Positions 29,844 through 41,666 of a stretch of 64,000 nt of DNA are shown one piece after another. How positions within the stretch are numbered: position 1 is the stretch's first letter; each line of letters opens with the position of its first letter. The DNA lies in contig OY723240.1 of assembly GCA_963210315.1 (NCBI GenBank), positions 1 to 64,000 of the forward strand. Reading direction: 5' to 3'. The position numbers and the translations under genes were made by a program. The notes under the pieces are model-generated. The model worked only from the letters and a program-made list of their open reading frames with translations. It made no database searches and had not been told where the DNA came from. This DNA is from Rhynchopus euleeides (Eukaryota; Euglenozoa; Diplonemea; Diplonemida; Diplonemidae).

Positions 29844-31332
29844 CTCGTAGTGACTCGTAGTCAGCCAAAAACCTGAAAATTCACCCTTCTCCCCAGGCCA
29901 GCCAAAAAAGCCCCCTGACTCACTGACGGCCCGTGACGACCCGTGACTGGTAGCGAGGGCCCCCAATGTATGTGCCGGAAGAATCGCAACGAACGGTGTG
30001 CTCAACACCCCTCGAATAGGCTGTCATGTCAAATGGGCACGTCTTCTGCCTCCGTCCGTCGTCCTTTGAACCATGGTTACACTGGTTCGAAGAATCACTC
30101 TCCCATGCGTCCATCGTCACCTCCAGTGGTATCGCCCCTGATGCTATCCGTTGGTCACCAGAAGCTGCCCATGTGCCTGTACTCTTGCAATCCTTGTTGT
30201 TGACGTTGCAGATAATACAACCCAAGTCCTTCTGGAAGCCACCCACCTTCAGGTTACCCTTGAACGCGTAGTCCTCTTTGCCCCACTCGTTGCCGCGCTG
30301 CTTCTGCAGAGTCTTGACCGCCTTGAACCAGTATGTGCTGTCAGCACTGCAGATGCTGACGAAAAGCAGGAGCACCAGTGTGCCCCGCAACCAAAAGGGC
30401 CTTCCCTGCATGCTGCCCCACCCCTCGTGTCCTGCGAATGGTGTGGAGTGTCGTGGTGTCCGCAACTGTGTTCGTATAGTGTTGCCACATCAAGACGTGT
30501 TGGCTATGCGTAATGTGTTTGGCCGTTCCCTTGTGGAACCTCAGACATTTCCCAGTTGCAGTGTGCAAACGCCAAAGACACACATCGCGGAAGAAACATC
30601 CGAGAGACGCTGCGGCTCCCGCAGCCTGCTGCCCTACCCCAAAGTGACCACACCTCGAAACCCTTCACAAGAGGCTGGCAGGGAGGGTGCATGCAGAGAG
30701 GTCTTGGGGGTCGGGGGGGGTGGGTGGGTCCGACAGCCTTGTGCACATGGGGCCCTCTGTTTCTTTCAATGGGTGAGGTGGCAGGAAACGGGGAGGGACT
30801 CAGGGAGGGTATCTTCGCTTCGAAAAGTGAAGGGGGGAAAGCAGAACCCGTCCTAACAAAATAGGCGGCACAACAGGTTTGAGACACAAGCAGTCCTCTC
30901 CCTGCCGTGTATGAAGTGTTCGCAAGGGATTCCACACACGCACGACGGTGTAAAGTATCCTGAATCGGCTGCACCGAACTGACAGTATAAATATGGGAAA
31001 ATGCAGGCTAAAAACACACTTTCCTGTCCCGACTGAGCGAAAGGGGGTGTACGGAAAAGAAGGATGAAGAAGGTTGTGCTGAGCCAGGCAGAGCAAACAT
31101 GGGATGCAGAGCAGATGACTCCGTCATCACACTCAACGCGCAGAGCAGAAGGACCAGATGATCGCGGACGACATTATATTTCGACAACGAAAACAATCGT
31201 CACAACACCTTTCAGAATCAACCGCTAGATAAGCCGACAAACAGTGGAATGAGGAGCACGCCCTTTTGCCTGATGAAGGGCGGGGCTTGTGTGCAGTGTA
31301 GAGCACGTTTTTTGGCTGCTGGCTGCGGTGAT

Positions 31333-31405
31333 GGAACACCTACAACTCCGGCACCTGCCACAGTTGCACCTGCGACTACGGTACCGACAAAATCTGCACC
31401 TGTGA
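31333..31405 (+). repeat. Captured fragment of the surface-protein stalk repeat, inverted
   Basis: On the plus strand this reads [16 protein letters not shown] and related Pro/Thr codons, the same repeat that encodes the stalk on the minus strand at 23.9-25.7 kb. It is flanked by pieces of the 168-bp TIR repeat. No frame continues beyond it, so it is a relic. Confidence 0.8.
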
Positions 31406-31469
31406 CCCGAGTCGGTTGTTACGTGGTCAGCGGCGGTAGGGCTGCACCTGTGACCGTTCCTGCGGGGGG

Positions 31470-31600
31470 AAAGTGTCACTTTAACTCTGCCGCGCTTTCT
31501 CGACGTTGGTACTGCGTTGGACACGTTGACGCTTCGACACACACTTACAAACCCACTTGCCTGATGAAGGGGGTTGTGTGTAGAGCACGTTTTGGCAGAA
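31470..31600. repeat. 168-bp TIR repeat, copy truncated at right
   Basis: Begins AAAGTGTCACTTTAACTCTG and follows the family to TTTTGGCAGAAAG, where it loses the right inverted end. See 62118-62284 for the intact form. Confidence 0.75.
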
Positions 31601-31883
31601 AGCGCCCTATCACTTCACAGCCACAACCGCTCTGATGAATTTCCTTTTGTTTGTGGCGTTGACGCTTCTACACGTAAAAAATCGGTTTCGCTGTCAGTCA
31701 CCCCTCCCCCCCCCTCGTTTGGGTCCGTTTGGGGTTGTGCCTTGGCACATCCCTCGCACCCCGGCATGAGGCGAGGCTGTGAGGGTGGCAGAGCAACAAG
31801 GTGAGTGGGTTGGTCCTGACAAGCGACACATTTCATCCCACACTGTGGTCTGGAATAATACGCAGAGAGGGAGAACCTTATGG

Positions 31884-32078
31884 ACACAGCCCGTTCGAAC
31901 TGCATGACCCCAACACGACAGATCCTGGGGCTTTGGATCCAGGGGTGTGAAGGGGTGGCGGGTTTACCCGCAAACCTGGGGGAGGGGCGAGGGGGGAAAG
32001 AGGGGAGGTATACATAACAAGGAATACGCACAGCACACAACACCGAAGCAAACCACGTTTATAAACAACGACGCCTGC
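31884..32078. repeat. Dispersed repeat, copy 2 (first copy at 19266)
   Basis: Direct match to 19266-19448, including AACTGCATGACCCCAACACG and ACACCGAAGCAAACCACGTT. Copy 2 has a small extra segment around 31958-31965. Confidence 0.75.
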
Positions 32079-32693
32079 ACGAGGAGAGGGGGGTCGGTGC
32101 AGCAGCGGTGCCCCCTCAGTGTGCTTTATGGCGCCATCCATCCTGATGATGATCGGGCACATCGGCACACGACACAACGGAACTGTGTTGTACAAAACAG
32201 TGTCCTCTCCCGAGAAAATCGCAAAAAAAAATCAAAGAAAGAGATATAGCCCCTCACCTCGCCCCCCTGGGAGAACTTTCGCTCTGTGCCGCTGTGTGTG
32301 TCACAACCGTCACTCTGCAACCGGGGTTTTCTGTGAGAATTCGCTGTTCCTCACTTTTAAACCCAGGTTTATCCGCATTTGAATTCCTCCATTTCTGCAC
32401 CACGGATTCATGAGCGAAAAGCCACTACCCCCTCCCAGTCACTGAGTGTGTATTTTGTGCACAACGAGGCAAGGGGGGAGCGGCGGATCCGAAGTTAAAA
32501 AGTGTAACCCGGGTGACCACCGCATCTCACTCACCCACTCACCCTGCGGGCCTTTTGTTCTCCGATGTTTGGGTGTGACGACCTCCACAAGTCGTCACAC
32601 CTCCGCATGGGGGATAGAAGCACCAAATCAACAGTTCGGCCAAGGATTGGGGGGTGGGAAGAGGGGGATGAGTGCAGGGAGAAAAAGAGAGAG

Positions 32694-32862
32694 AAAGTGT
32701 CACTTCAACTCTGCCGCTCTTTCTCGACTGTTGGTACTTCGTTTGATACGTTGACGCTTCGACACACACTTACAAACCCACTTGCCTGATGAAGGGGGTT
32801 GTGTGTAGATCACATTTTGGCAGAGTTGAATGACACTTTCCGCGCGAAAGTCGCATGCGTAA
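32694..32862. repeat. 168-bp TIR repeat, intact but divergent copy
   Basis: AAAGTGTCACTTCAACTCTG at left and CAGAGTTGAATGACACTTTC at right, then CGCGCGAAAGTCGCATGCGT. Differs from the 62-kb copies at about ten positions. Confidence 0.8.
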
Positions 32863-33161
32863 GAAATAAATAAGCTTCGTGAGTAGGAAAGTTGCATGAG
32901 ATACAGCACCTTCCGCAGATGAGTTGTGTAGGCAGGTGGCAACTGTGTGCCCCCTTTCCCCTGTTTTTTGATGCGTTGACGCTTCAACCATCATCGCACC
33001 TGCTTGTGGGGTGGATCACGTGTGAACACGAGATAGCGAGACGGAAAGGAAGCAGGATCGTCGGAAGCACCCCTGAAGCACTTTCGTCATCACACCCAGC
33101 AACGTGAATGCGACACAAAACTGTTCTGTGCGGCACGTTTGAAGAAGGGCCGAAAGGTGCG

Positions 33162-36100
33162 ATGCTCGATTCCCAACCCAGGATCCTCTCAGAGCAAGAA
33201 ACAGATTGTGGAGCGGCACCCTATAATCCGTGCCTCCAGCATCAACCAGCCGACATGAGGCGCCATGCACACAGGGTGGGTGGCGCGTTTGAGCTTTCTG
33301 GGGTATGGTCGTACACTCCCCTGGCACTGTCCCTCTTATCATGCCAGCACACGCCACACACTCAACACTGCAGGGGAGGGTCTTTGAGAGATAGTGTGGA
33401 AAGGTGGGCAGGTAGACAGGCCTGAACAGGATAGGCGTCACAGCTGAGTCACACACAGAGCAAAGGCCCAACCCCCGCCCGCACACAAACACACACACCA
33501 ACAAACCTCCAACTCTAAACTAGAAACTTGTGCACTGTTGACCACGCTCGGCAGAGTGTTTTTCGGCCAGGAGGGCACTTCGCACTAATTGGTGGTCTCA
33601 ATTGGAAACCACCGTGAAACAGAGTCACGCATACGTGGAAGAAAGGGAACTGAAGGCCGACATCATTTGTCGGAATTTGCTCTGTTCCTCTCCCGCTCTA
33701 TCGCAACAGCCTCACGGGAAGGCCTTCACTAGGTGTCGGTGTTCACCCTGCTTTGTTCGGGAGATTCACCTTGTCTCGCACTCTGGGGCGAAGGACCGCG
33801 TCGCAAAAAATATACTCCAGGTAACAGTGGGTGCGGACAGGTTAGTTCCCGTGGCGGCTGGCTCTTGCGGTGCTGGCGCACCTGGCGCACCAGCTGGCTG
33901 GCAAAGGGTTGTCATAGGCTGAGGGAGCTGGGAGTGTGGAGGGGGGTGGACTCAGTGGAGGGGATTGTTGTCAGAGAAGTAAGGCACAAAGGTCGACCAC
34001 CCTTCACCCACATTGCAGGTGGCATGCGAGACCTTTGGAGGGGGTGCGGTACTGATCACGCAAAGGCACCACGCACACAGGAAGAAAGAGGGACGATGAA
34101 GTGGAATCGCATGAAGGAAGCGAGTCCATTCCGCACGTTCACTGTGCCAGAAGGCAGTTGGTGTTCGCGTCTGACACGCTGCTTGGAACCCGAACCCATC
34201 CCACCCGCAAAGAGGAGAAAATCACCGCTCATGCAAACCCACAGGGCGTGGGTTTGCGGGATATCCTGAACAGAAGCAGCACCTGCAGCAGATCCTTAAA
34301 GGTAACACCGTGTGACAACAAGCCTGTAGAAACAAATGTGGAAAGTGTCACTGCGCTCGTTCTGCACTTTTGCTTGACGCTTCCACACTCACACTCCTGC
34401 TAATGATGGTGTCGTGAGTGAGGAGCACAAGGGCACGAAGAAGCACGTGACACTTTCCGCCGTGCTGTGTCAGTGTGAGCAAAGACCCCGATACACACAT
34501 TGGAGGCAGCATGCGCTCGCATGCACGTCCCCTACACCTGCACCGCCATTCCCTCAATCGCGTCAGCAGGCAAGTTGCGCCGCTTCCACGAGCTGACACG
34601 GTCCCTCCCCCGGCCAAAGGAAGTGTTCGCCCGCTGCAGTGGCGTGAAGGGACTCAGCGGGGCAGGTGAATGCGAAGCTGCTGTGCCCCCATCATCATGC
34701 ATGTACTGCCCAGAGGGGCCGGCCGACTGGCTGCTGGGGCTCAGGATGGTCATATCTACGTCGTCCGTCACCAGCACAGGTGCGGTGTACGAGGGGGTGC
34801 CCGTGAATGTGGACGCACGCACCATGTGCAGGGGGCGTGCCCGCCCTCTGCCACGCGGAAGCGAGGGGGAAAGCAACGCCTCGTTGTAGGGCGAGGTCGC
34901 TACGAGTGGTGGTGAGTTGATAGGTGTCGGCAGCAGGTGCAGCAGAGACGTGTCTGCGTGTGTCCCAAATGTGGCATCGATAGGAGCAGACACGCTGACA
35001 TCATCTTCGAACATCCCTGCGCTGTAAGAGGCGTTGGAAGGGCTGCTGGCCATCACAGAGCTGCCGTCTGCACCCGCACCAAGGGGAATCCCAAAGGAGA
35101 TGAAGTTGTCGACGTCTTTGGCAGTCGGCACGCCTGCCTCCTCCTCCACCCACACGTCCTCCTGCACGGTGCGGCGGCGGTTCTTGAGCACCACGTAGAC
35201 ATCGCACACCAGGTCCACCACAGCCTTCAACACAACGAAGACCATCGCCACCTGCAGCACGTCTGCCGCAACGCTGAAGAGTGGGTCGTTCAGGTCCTCG
35301 TGGTAGTACCCGACACCCTGCATCCCCATAGCAACCGCACCGATCGCACACAGCACAATGTACGTCATGTTGTCACGGTGCCTGCAGTACGGACGCGTCC
35401 AGGCGACGAACAAAGTCATCATGACCAGGAGCAAGCACATCCCCATACGCAGGTGCCCGCACTCTGTGAAGGTGCTGGTGTTCGGGACAGCGAGCGCTGC
35501 GACAGCGAAGACGATGAGGAAGAAGTACGCCGAATACCAGGACGTTGTCTGGCGGTAAGGCTTCACAACAGACATGTGGCGTTCGGGCCACGGGTCGCCA
35601 CGTCTAGTCGCAACCCACTCGCCTGGGCCAAGGAGAAACAGACCCGGCAGGGAGGGTGTCGGCGTCTTCAGCAGCGCGGGGTCGGAGGTGTCAGGGTACC
35701 AGGGGCGGTGCACCCCACGTGCGGGCACAGCGCCACGCACACGATACACCAGCACGGCAGGGACCAGCACACACAGGAGGAGGCCAACAAGGCCTGCAGA
35801 GAACTGCACCAGGTTCCTGGGGTACACGACGAGGTGCTGCGACACAAACACGTTGCCCTGGTACATCAGGGTGAAGACATACACAAACGTCGATGGCGCG
35901 TGTGCAAAGCCCTGGTAGGCAATCAGCTCGTACAGCGAGGTCTGGCTGGGCAGCCACCCGCGTACCACCCACGCCACGCCCTGCAGCACACCCCCCAGGA
36001 ACAGGCACAGCAGGGTGTTGCCGACAAGGGCCCCGAGGTGCTCGCTGTCGTCCACACGCAGCCCTGTGGGGTGCATGGCAAACGGCAGCTCCGCATCGAA

Positions 36101-39100
36101 CCCGCACTGCGGCGACCCCAGCAGGCCCAGCGTGTTTCCGGCAGCAGCAGCACTGAGACTCATGACCGCCAGGGCGGGCGAGGTGACACCACCGATACCT
36201 GGCACAGCAACGGGGGATTGTGACAGTGCAACGTGCACGACGCAGCTCCCACGGACACCGCTGATGCGGTCCACCGCAGTCAGGCGCACCAGCTCAGGCG
36301 CGGAGATGTTGTAGCCGCTGTGCCCAACCGACAGGCGCACACTCCCGTCATGCTTGTTGGCCTGCCTGCGAACAAACCCCGCCTGCCCAGCAGCCCACAC
36401 AGCACCCTTCGTGGCGTTCCCACCGCCCACAAGCCGCGCCTTGACGTGGAAGTCTGAGGGGCCGCCAGAGTGCATGTAGACCACGAGGGTTACCTTCTGC
36501 CCCACCATGTCCGCCATAGACACATTCCCCGATGGGCACCGCAGGTCAAGGCCTGCAGCAGCAGACACATTGGCACGGCCATGAGGCCTGCCAGGCGGTG
36601 CAGGTACAGTGGTGACGCCTGCACCTGGAGGGACATGTGTCGACGATATCGGTGAGAACGTCAAGGCCACTGGAGGGGCAAAAGTGATTGCCATAAAAGG
36701 GGCAAAAGTGAGTGGCGATACGGCTGCGGGCAGTGGTGTGCCGGCAGGGGGTGGTGACACCGGCAGCAGTGGTGCGGGTGTGTCTGGTGCCAGCGTGGGC
36801 AGGGCGGTGGGCCTCGCTGTCACAGGTGCAGGTGACACTGCAACAGGCGACGGGGTGGCGGAAGGCGGCAGAGTTGCAGAGGGGGTAGACGGTGCAAGGG
36901 TCTGAGGCGCAGGGGTCCCAGGCGGCAGTGACGCTGCTGCAGGTGTCTCCGGGGAAGCAGTCGTGGGGGGCAGTGCAGGGGACAGCGTTGACGATATCGG
37001 TGAGAACGTCAAGGCCACTTGGGGCGCAAAGGTTATTGCCACAAAGGGCGCGAAGGTGGGTGGCGATAGGGCCGCGGGAAGAGGTGTGCCGCCTAGCGGC
37101 GAGGGTGTGACTGGTGTCAATGTGGTGCCCACTGTCACAGGTGCAGGTGACACTGCAACAGGCGACGGGGTGGCGGAAGGCGGCAGAGTTGCAGAGGGGG
37201 TAGACGGTGCAAGGGTCTGAGACGCAGGTGCACCTGTTGCAGGCGTTCCAGGAACAAACGTGTTCGGTATAGCTGTTGTCGGTGTTCCAGGAACGCTCGT
37301 ATCGGGTGCGACTGTGGTAGGCGTTCCAGGCACAACTGTGTCAGGTGCAGCTGTTACAGGGGTTCCAGGAACGAACGTGTGTGGTGTAGCTGTTGCAGGC
37401 GTTCCAGGAACGAGCGTATTGGGTGCGACTGTTGTCGGTGTTCCAGGCACAATCGTGTCAGGCGTCGCTGTTGCAGGTGTTCCAGGAACGAGCGTGTCAG
37501 GTGCAGATGTTGTCAGTACTCCAGGAACGAGCGTATCGGGTGCGACTGTGGTAGGCATCCCAGGCACAGGCGTGTCAGGTGCAGCTGTTGCAGGTGTTCC
37601 AGGAACGAACGTGTTAGGCGCGACTGTGGTAGGCGTTCCAGGCACAAGCGGGTCAGGTATAGCTGTTGCAGGCGTCCCAGGCACGAGCGTCTTAGGTGCG
37701 GCTGTTGTCGGTGTTCCAGGCACGATCGTTGCAGGTGTTCCGGGAACATTCGTGCTAGGTGCAGCTGTTGCAGGCGTTCCAGGAACGATCGTATCAGGTG
37801 CAGCTGTTGTCGGTGTTCCAGGCACAAGCGTGTCAGGCGAAGCTGTTACAGGTGTTCCAGGAACGATTGTATCAGGTGCGACTGTGGTAGGTATAGCTGT
37901 TGCAGGCACGAGTCCCAGGCACGAGCGTCTTAGGTGCAGCAGTTGTCGGTGTTCCAGGCACGATCGTTGCAGGTGTTCCGGGAATATTCGTGCGAGGTGC
38001 AGCTGTTGCAGGCGTTCCAGGAACGATCGTATCAGGTGCAGCTGTTGTCGGTGTTCCAGGCACAAGCGTGTCAGGTAGAGCTGTTGCAGGCGTCCCAGGC
38101 ACGAGCGTCTTCGGTGCGGCTGTTGTCGGTGTTCCAGGAACGATTGTATCAGGTGCGACTGTTGTTGGTGTTCCAGGCACAATCGTGTCAGGTGCAGCCG
38201 TTGCAGGGGAAGGTGATACGGGTGCTGCTGTTGGAGGTGAAGCTGTTCCGGGAACAGGCGTCTCAGGTACAGGCGTTTCGGGAGCAGGTGTTGCAGGTGA
38301 GGGTGTTGGTGGTGAGGGTGTTGGAGGCGCTGGTGTCGCTGGTGTAGGAGTCGCAGGTGCGGGTGTTAGTGGTGCAAACGTTGCAGGTGCAGGTGTCAGA
38401 GGTGCAGGCGTTGGGGGTACAGGTGTTGGCGGTGCAAGTGTTGCGGGTGCTGGCGTTGGTGGCGCAGGCGTTGCTGGTGCCGGTGTCGGAGGGGAAGGTG
38501 TTGGCGGTGCAGGCGTCGCTGGTGCAGGCGTTGGTGGCGTCGGTGTCGGGGGTGAAGGTGTTGGTGGCGATGGCGTTGGCGGTGCAGGCGTTGAGGGTGC
38601 TGTTGTCGGGGGTGCCGGTGTTGGAGGTGAAGGTGTTGGCGGCGATGGCGTTGGCGGTGCAGGTGTTGGTGGAGAGGGCGTTGGCGGTGAAGGTGTTGGT
38701 GGTGCAGGCGTCGCTGGCGCCGGTGTCGGAGGGGAAGGTGTTGGCGGTGAAGGCGTGACGGGTGCCGGTGTTGGCGGCGATGGCGTTGGCGGTGCAGGCG
38801 TCGCTGGCGCCGGTGTTGGCGGCGAAGGTGTTGGAGGTGCCGGCGTTGGCGGTGAAGGCGTGACGGGTGCCGGTGTTGGCGGCGATGGCGTTGGCGGTGC
38901 AGGTGTCGGTGGTGCAGGCGTCGCTGGTGCCGGTGTCGGAGGGGAAGGTGTTGGCGGTGAAGGCGTGACGGGTGCCGGTGTTGGCGGCGATGGCGTTGGC
39001 GGTGCAGGTGTCGGTGGTGCCGGCGTCGCTGGTGCCGGTGTCGGAGGGGAAGGTGTTGGTGGAGATGGCGTTGGCGGTGCAGGTGTTGCAGGTGACGGTG

Positions 39101-39915
39101 TTGGTGGTGCAGGCGTCGCTGGTGCCGGTGTTGGCGGCGAAGGTGTTGGTGGAGATGGCGTTGGTGGTGAAGGCGTTGCGGGTGACGGTGTTGGCACCGG
39201 TGTTGGCGGTGCAGGTGTCGGTGGTGAAGGTGTTGCTGGAATAGGAGTCGGAGGTGAGGGCGTTGGCGGTGAAGGTGTTGCGGGTGCCGGCGTGGGAGGT
39301 GACGGCGTCACTGGAGCAGGCGTCGGAGGTGCAGGTGTTGTCGGAGCTGATGTGGGAGGCACAGGCGGTGGTGGTGCCGCAGTGTTGTCGGGCCACCACA
39401 TGAATGTCACCTCAATGTATGTGCCGGAAGAATCGCAACGAACGGTGTGCTCAACACCCCTCGAATAGGCTGTCATGTCAAATGGGCACGTCTTCTGCCT
39501 CCGTCCGTCGTCCTTTGAACCATGGTTACACTGGTTCGAAGAATCACTCTCCCATGCGTCCATCGTCACCTCCAGTGGTATCGCCCCTGATGCTATCCGT
39601 TGGTCACCAGAAGCTGCCCATGTGCCTGTACTCTTGCAATCCTTGTTGTTGACGTTGCAGATAATACAACCCAAGTCCTTCTGGAAGCCACCCACCTTCA
39701 GGTTACCCTTGAACGCGTAGTCCTCTTTGCCCCACTCGTTGCCGCGCTGCTTCTGCAGAGTCTTGACCGCCTTGAACCAGTATGTGCTGTCAGCACTGCA
39801 GATGCTGACGAAAAGCAGGAGCACCAGTGTGCCCCGCAACCAAGAGGGCCATCCCTGCATGCCGCCCCACCCCTCGTGTCCTGCGAATGGTGTGGAGTGT
39901 CGTGGTGTACGCAAG
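33162..39915. repeat. Segmental duplication, copy B
   Basis: The uninterrupted partner of 20041-30465. It supplies the empty-site sequence for the transposon in copy A. Its stalk region has an additional block at 36610-37220 that repeats the [19 protein letters not shown] segment. Confidence 0.9.
34532..39860 (-). pseudogene. Mucin-stalk 7-TM surface protein gene, copy B, one 4-bp frameshift
   Basis: From 39860: signal peptide (LVLLLFVSICSA), a roughly 130-residue domain with six or more Cys (LGCIICNVNNKDC, NQCNHGSKDD, KTCPFDM), then a Pro/Thr stalk of [11 protein letters not shown] and [12 protein letters not shown] repeats. At 37908-37911 an extra ACGA, absent from the otherwise identical unit near 37668, shifts the frame; the second frame continues to 34532. 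It encodes more stalk, a juxtamembrane domain (CPSGNVSMADMVGQKVTLVV), about seven TM helices with the motif AWTRPYCRHRDN, and a Ser/Thr-rich cytoplasmic tail. Such architecture suits a heavily O-glycosylated cell-surface protein. Whether it is alive depends on that 4-bp call in a repeat, where sequencing error is plausible. Stop is TAG in both copies. Confidence 0.75.
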
Positions 39916-40235
39916 GTGGACTTGTGACCTGCGATCCCACCCACGTGGAGGAAGCGAACAAAGAAACAAATCCCATGGAAGTCAAAGCGACACGACTGCC
40001 AACCTAGCACCTCCCACCTGATTCATTCAGGCACAACTGCACATCGGTGCCCCCCCCTCCCCCGTCCCCACCCGAGGTTAGACTACACGGTGGCAGAGTC
40101 AGGGCTTTGACCAGGCCTGCCCTGGCCAAAACTCAGTGTTGGACGGCTAAAGGGCCCCTGATCACGCCGCTGACTTGGCCACCGTGCACCGGCTTGGGGC
40201 GGGCGGCAGGGGACCCATCGTCTCAGCTCCACACA
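39916..40235. other. Spacer, no gene seen
   Basis: Lies between the 5' end of surface gene copy B and the 3' end of the PI-PLC-X gene. Nothing beyond short C-rich runs. Confidence 0.5.
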
Positions 40236-41666
40236 TCAGCACCACCACCACCACCACCCCTCCCCGCCACTGCAGCGGAGGCACAGGGCTGCCTGGGCGT
40301 TGAGGTGCAGCAGCTGTGACACAACATCCTCCTCGATGAAATCCACTATCACGACGTTGAGCCGGCGCGCCTTCCACTCGCGCAGCCACCCCGCCACACG
40401 AGGTCCGAGGCGACCCGCCAGTTCCCTGACGCTCGCCGCGCTGCGGCCAAACGGGACAAGCCCTTTGGCAACAGTCTAGAAGTTCGGCGTCAGCACCCCC
40501 TGCAGCACCGTCAGCCCCGCGGGATCGCTCGGCGCCGCCTTCAATACAACCTCCAGCCGCCGCTTGAGCTCAGCAGGGCAGTCTGTGTTGGGCCACGGGG
40601 ACGCAATGCACGACTGGGGCCACGCCATGCCACACCGCACAGCCGCATCTGCATCAGCATACAGCAGCACGACACGCCTGCCAGCAGCCCAGAAGTCCTC
40701 TAGGCGCGACGTGGGGCACAGAGGGCGCGCCGCAAGCACCGGCCCCAGGGCGTCAACGAACAGCTGGAGGAGGCGCTGGTGGTGCTCTGGGGTGTGCACC
40801 ATATACAGGTGGTTGCAGTCGAGGATGACAACCTCGCGGGGGTGGGATGCGATGAACTCCGCCACATCGCGCAGCACCTCCGCCACAGGCGTGCTGTACT
40901 GTGTGTGCACCAGCCAGTGCCCCCCCCCGCTCCGCACAATGCGCAGGTCGAGGTACCGCACCCCCATCCGCAGCTGCTGTGCGACGGAGTGCCTCTGCGT
41001 CTTGGCCCAACGTGACACAACCACCATCGGCAGCAGCAGCGGCAGGGTCAGGTTGACCGCCTGCGGGATGTCCTGCTGCGGCGCGATGGCGGAGAGCGGC
41101 GTGATGTCGCCTGTGCCCGAGTCGTGCGTCCCGGGTATCGCAAGCCTGTTGAGGGGGACGCTGCCCACGAGGGGCGCCATGTCGTGCATCCACTGCTCGC
41201 GCCGCCACGCGGGGGTGAGGAGGAGTCGGAGGCCACTCGGGGAGGTGCTGTGGACGCACACCCACGACCCGCAGGGCGCGGGGGTCGACGTGCAGCAGTC
41301 GCCACAACCCTCTGCGGCTGGCACCTCGATGCGCAGCGCCGCCTCCGCAGCGGATGGTGTGTCGGATGCAACAGACACGGTGAGGGTGAATGCGTGGTGC
41401 GGAAGGCAGAAGACGGTTTCACGCTGCCCCCCACCACCGCCACCACCACCACCACCTCCTCCTCCTCCTCGGCACCCCGCATGGGGTGCTGCATGGGGTG
41501 GGTGGGGCCCGTCCCGCCCGGCAGCTGCCGCAGTCACGGTGGTGGTGGTGGGGGGTTCCGCTTCACACAGGCTGAGGCCAGCGGTGATGCCCAGCTCCAC
41601 TGCGACACCGAGGGTGTTCGTGACCCGAGCGCTGCGGGTGGTGTGCGGGGGCAGCATTGTCCCCAA
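40236..41666 (-). CDS. PI-PLC X-domain protein with an in-frame TAG
   Basis: The frame from 41666 gives 396 residues to a TAG at 40476-40478. The N-terminal 160 residues include a poly-Gly run and a Cys-rich segment. The PLC-X domain follows with IPGTHDSGT (first catalytic His, about residue 181), RYLDLRI and WLVHTQYS (second catalytic His, about 253). The same frame continues past TAG with TVAKGLVPFG and LNVVIVDFIEEDVV, the expected last strand of the PLC-X barrel, to TGA at 40236. Conservation on both sides shows the TAG interrupts a real domain. It may be a nonsense mutation, programmed readthrough or a sequencing error. Known family members cleave phosphatidylinositol-type lipids. No GTATG donor lies near the TAG, so an intron is unlikely. 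Confidence 0.75.

Larger units (their letters stand above)
27055..29964. mobile_element. 2.9-kb TIR element inserted in surface gene copy A, TSD AAT
   Basis: Ends are GGGGGCCCTCGCTACC and GGTAGCGAGGGCCCCC. AAT flanks both sides (27052-27054, 29965-29967), and copy B shows the empty site CTCAATGTATG, which proves the insertion and its limits. No transposase frame is present. It carries a nested MITE (28049-28144), a 41-bp minisatellite with an inverted arm (28618-29684) and another inverted repeat (29741-29843). It is a composite non-autonomous member of the MITE family at 13367. Confidence 0.93.
21498..30411 (-). pseudogene. Mucin-stalk 7-TM surface protein gene, copy A, disrupted
   Basis: Same gene as copy B (34532-39860). 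The N-terminal exon-like part 30411-29965 encodes a signal peptide (LRGTLVLLLFVSICSA) and a Cys-bearing domain, then stops inside a 2,910-bp transposon (27055-29964). Coding resumes at 27051 as the Pro/Thr stalk: first [15 protein letters not shown] repeats, then [18 protein letters not shown] repeats, to about 23515. There a 7-bp tandem duplication (GGTCAAG at 23501 and 23508) shifts the frame. The downstream frame 23500-21498 encodes the juxtamembrane domain, about seven TM helices and the Ser/Thr-rich tail. Read as an inactive copy unless the transposon is spliced out and the frameshift is an assembly error. Its stop and tail match copy B. Confidence 0.8.
20041..30465. repeat. Segmental duplication, copy A (interrupted)
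   Basis: Matches 33162-39915 in direct orientation from GATGCTCGATTCCCAAC through the whole surface-protein gene to CGAATGGTGTGGAGTGTCGT. Non-repetitive parts differ at only a few percent of positions by eye. Differences: a 2.9-kb transposon in A; an unrelated block at about 20720-20885 in A versus 33805-33920 in B; different stalk-repeat content. About 2.7 kb separates the two copies. Confidence 0.9.
30466..33161. other. Spacer between the two duplicated surface genes, repeats only
   Basis: No gene supported. It contains pieces of the 168-bp TIR repeat (31240-31310 partial, 31470-31600, 32694-32862), a dispersed repeat (31884-32078) and a captured stalk fragment (31333-31405). Confidence 0.6.
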
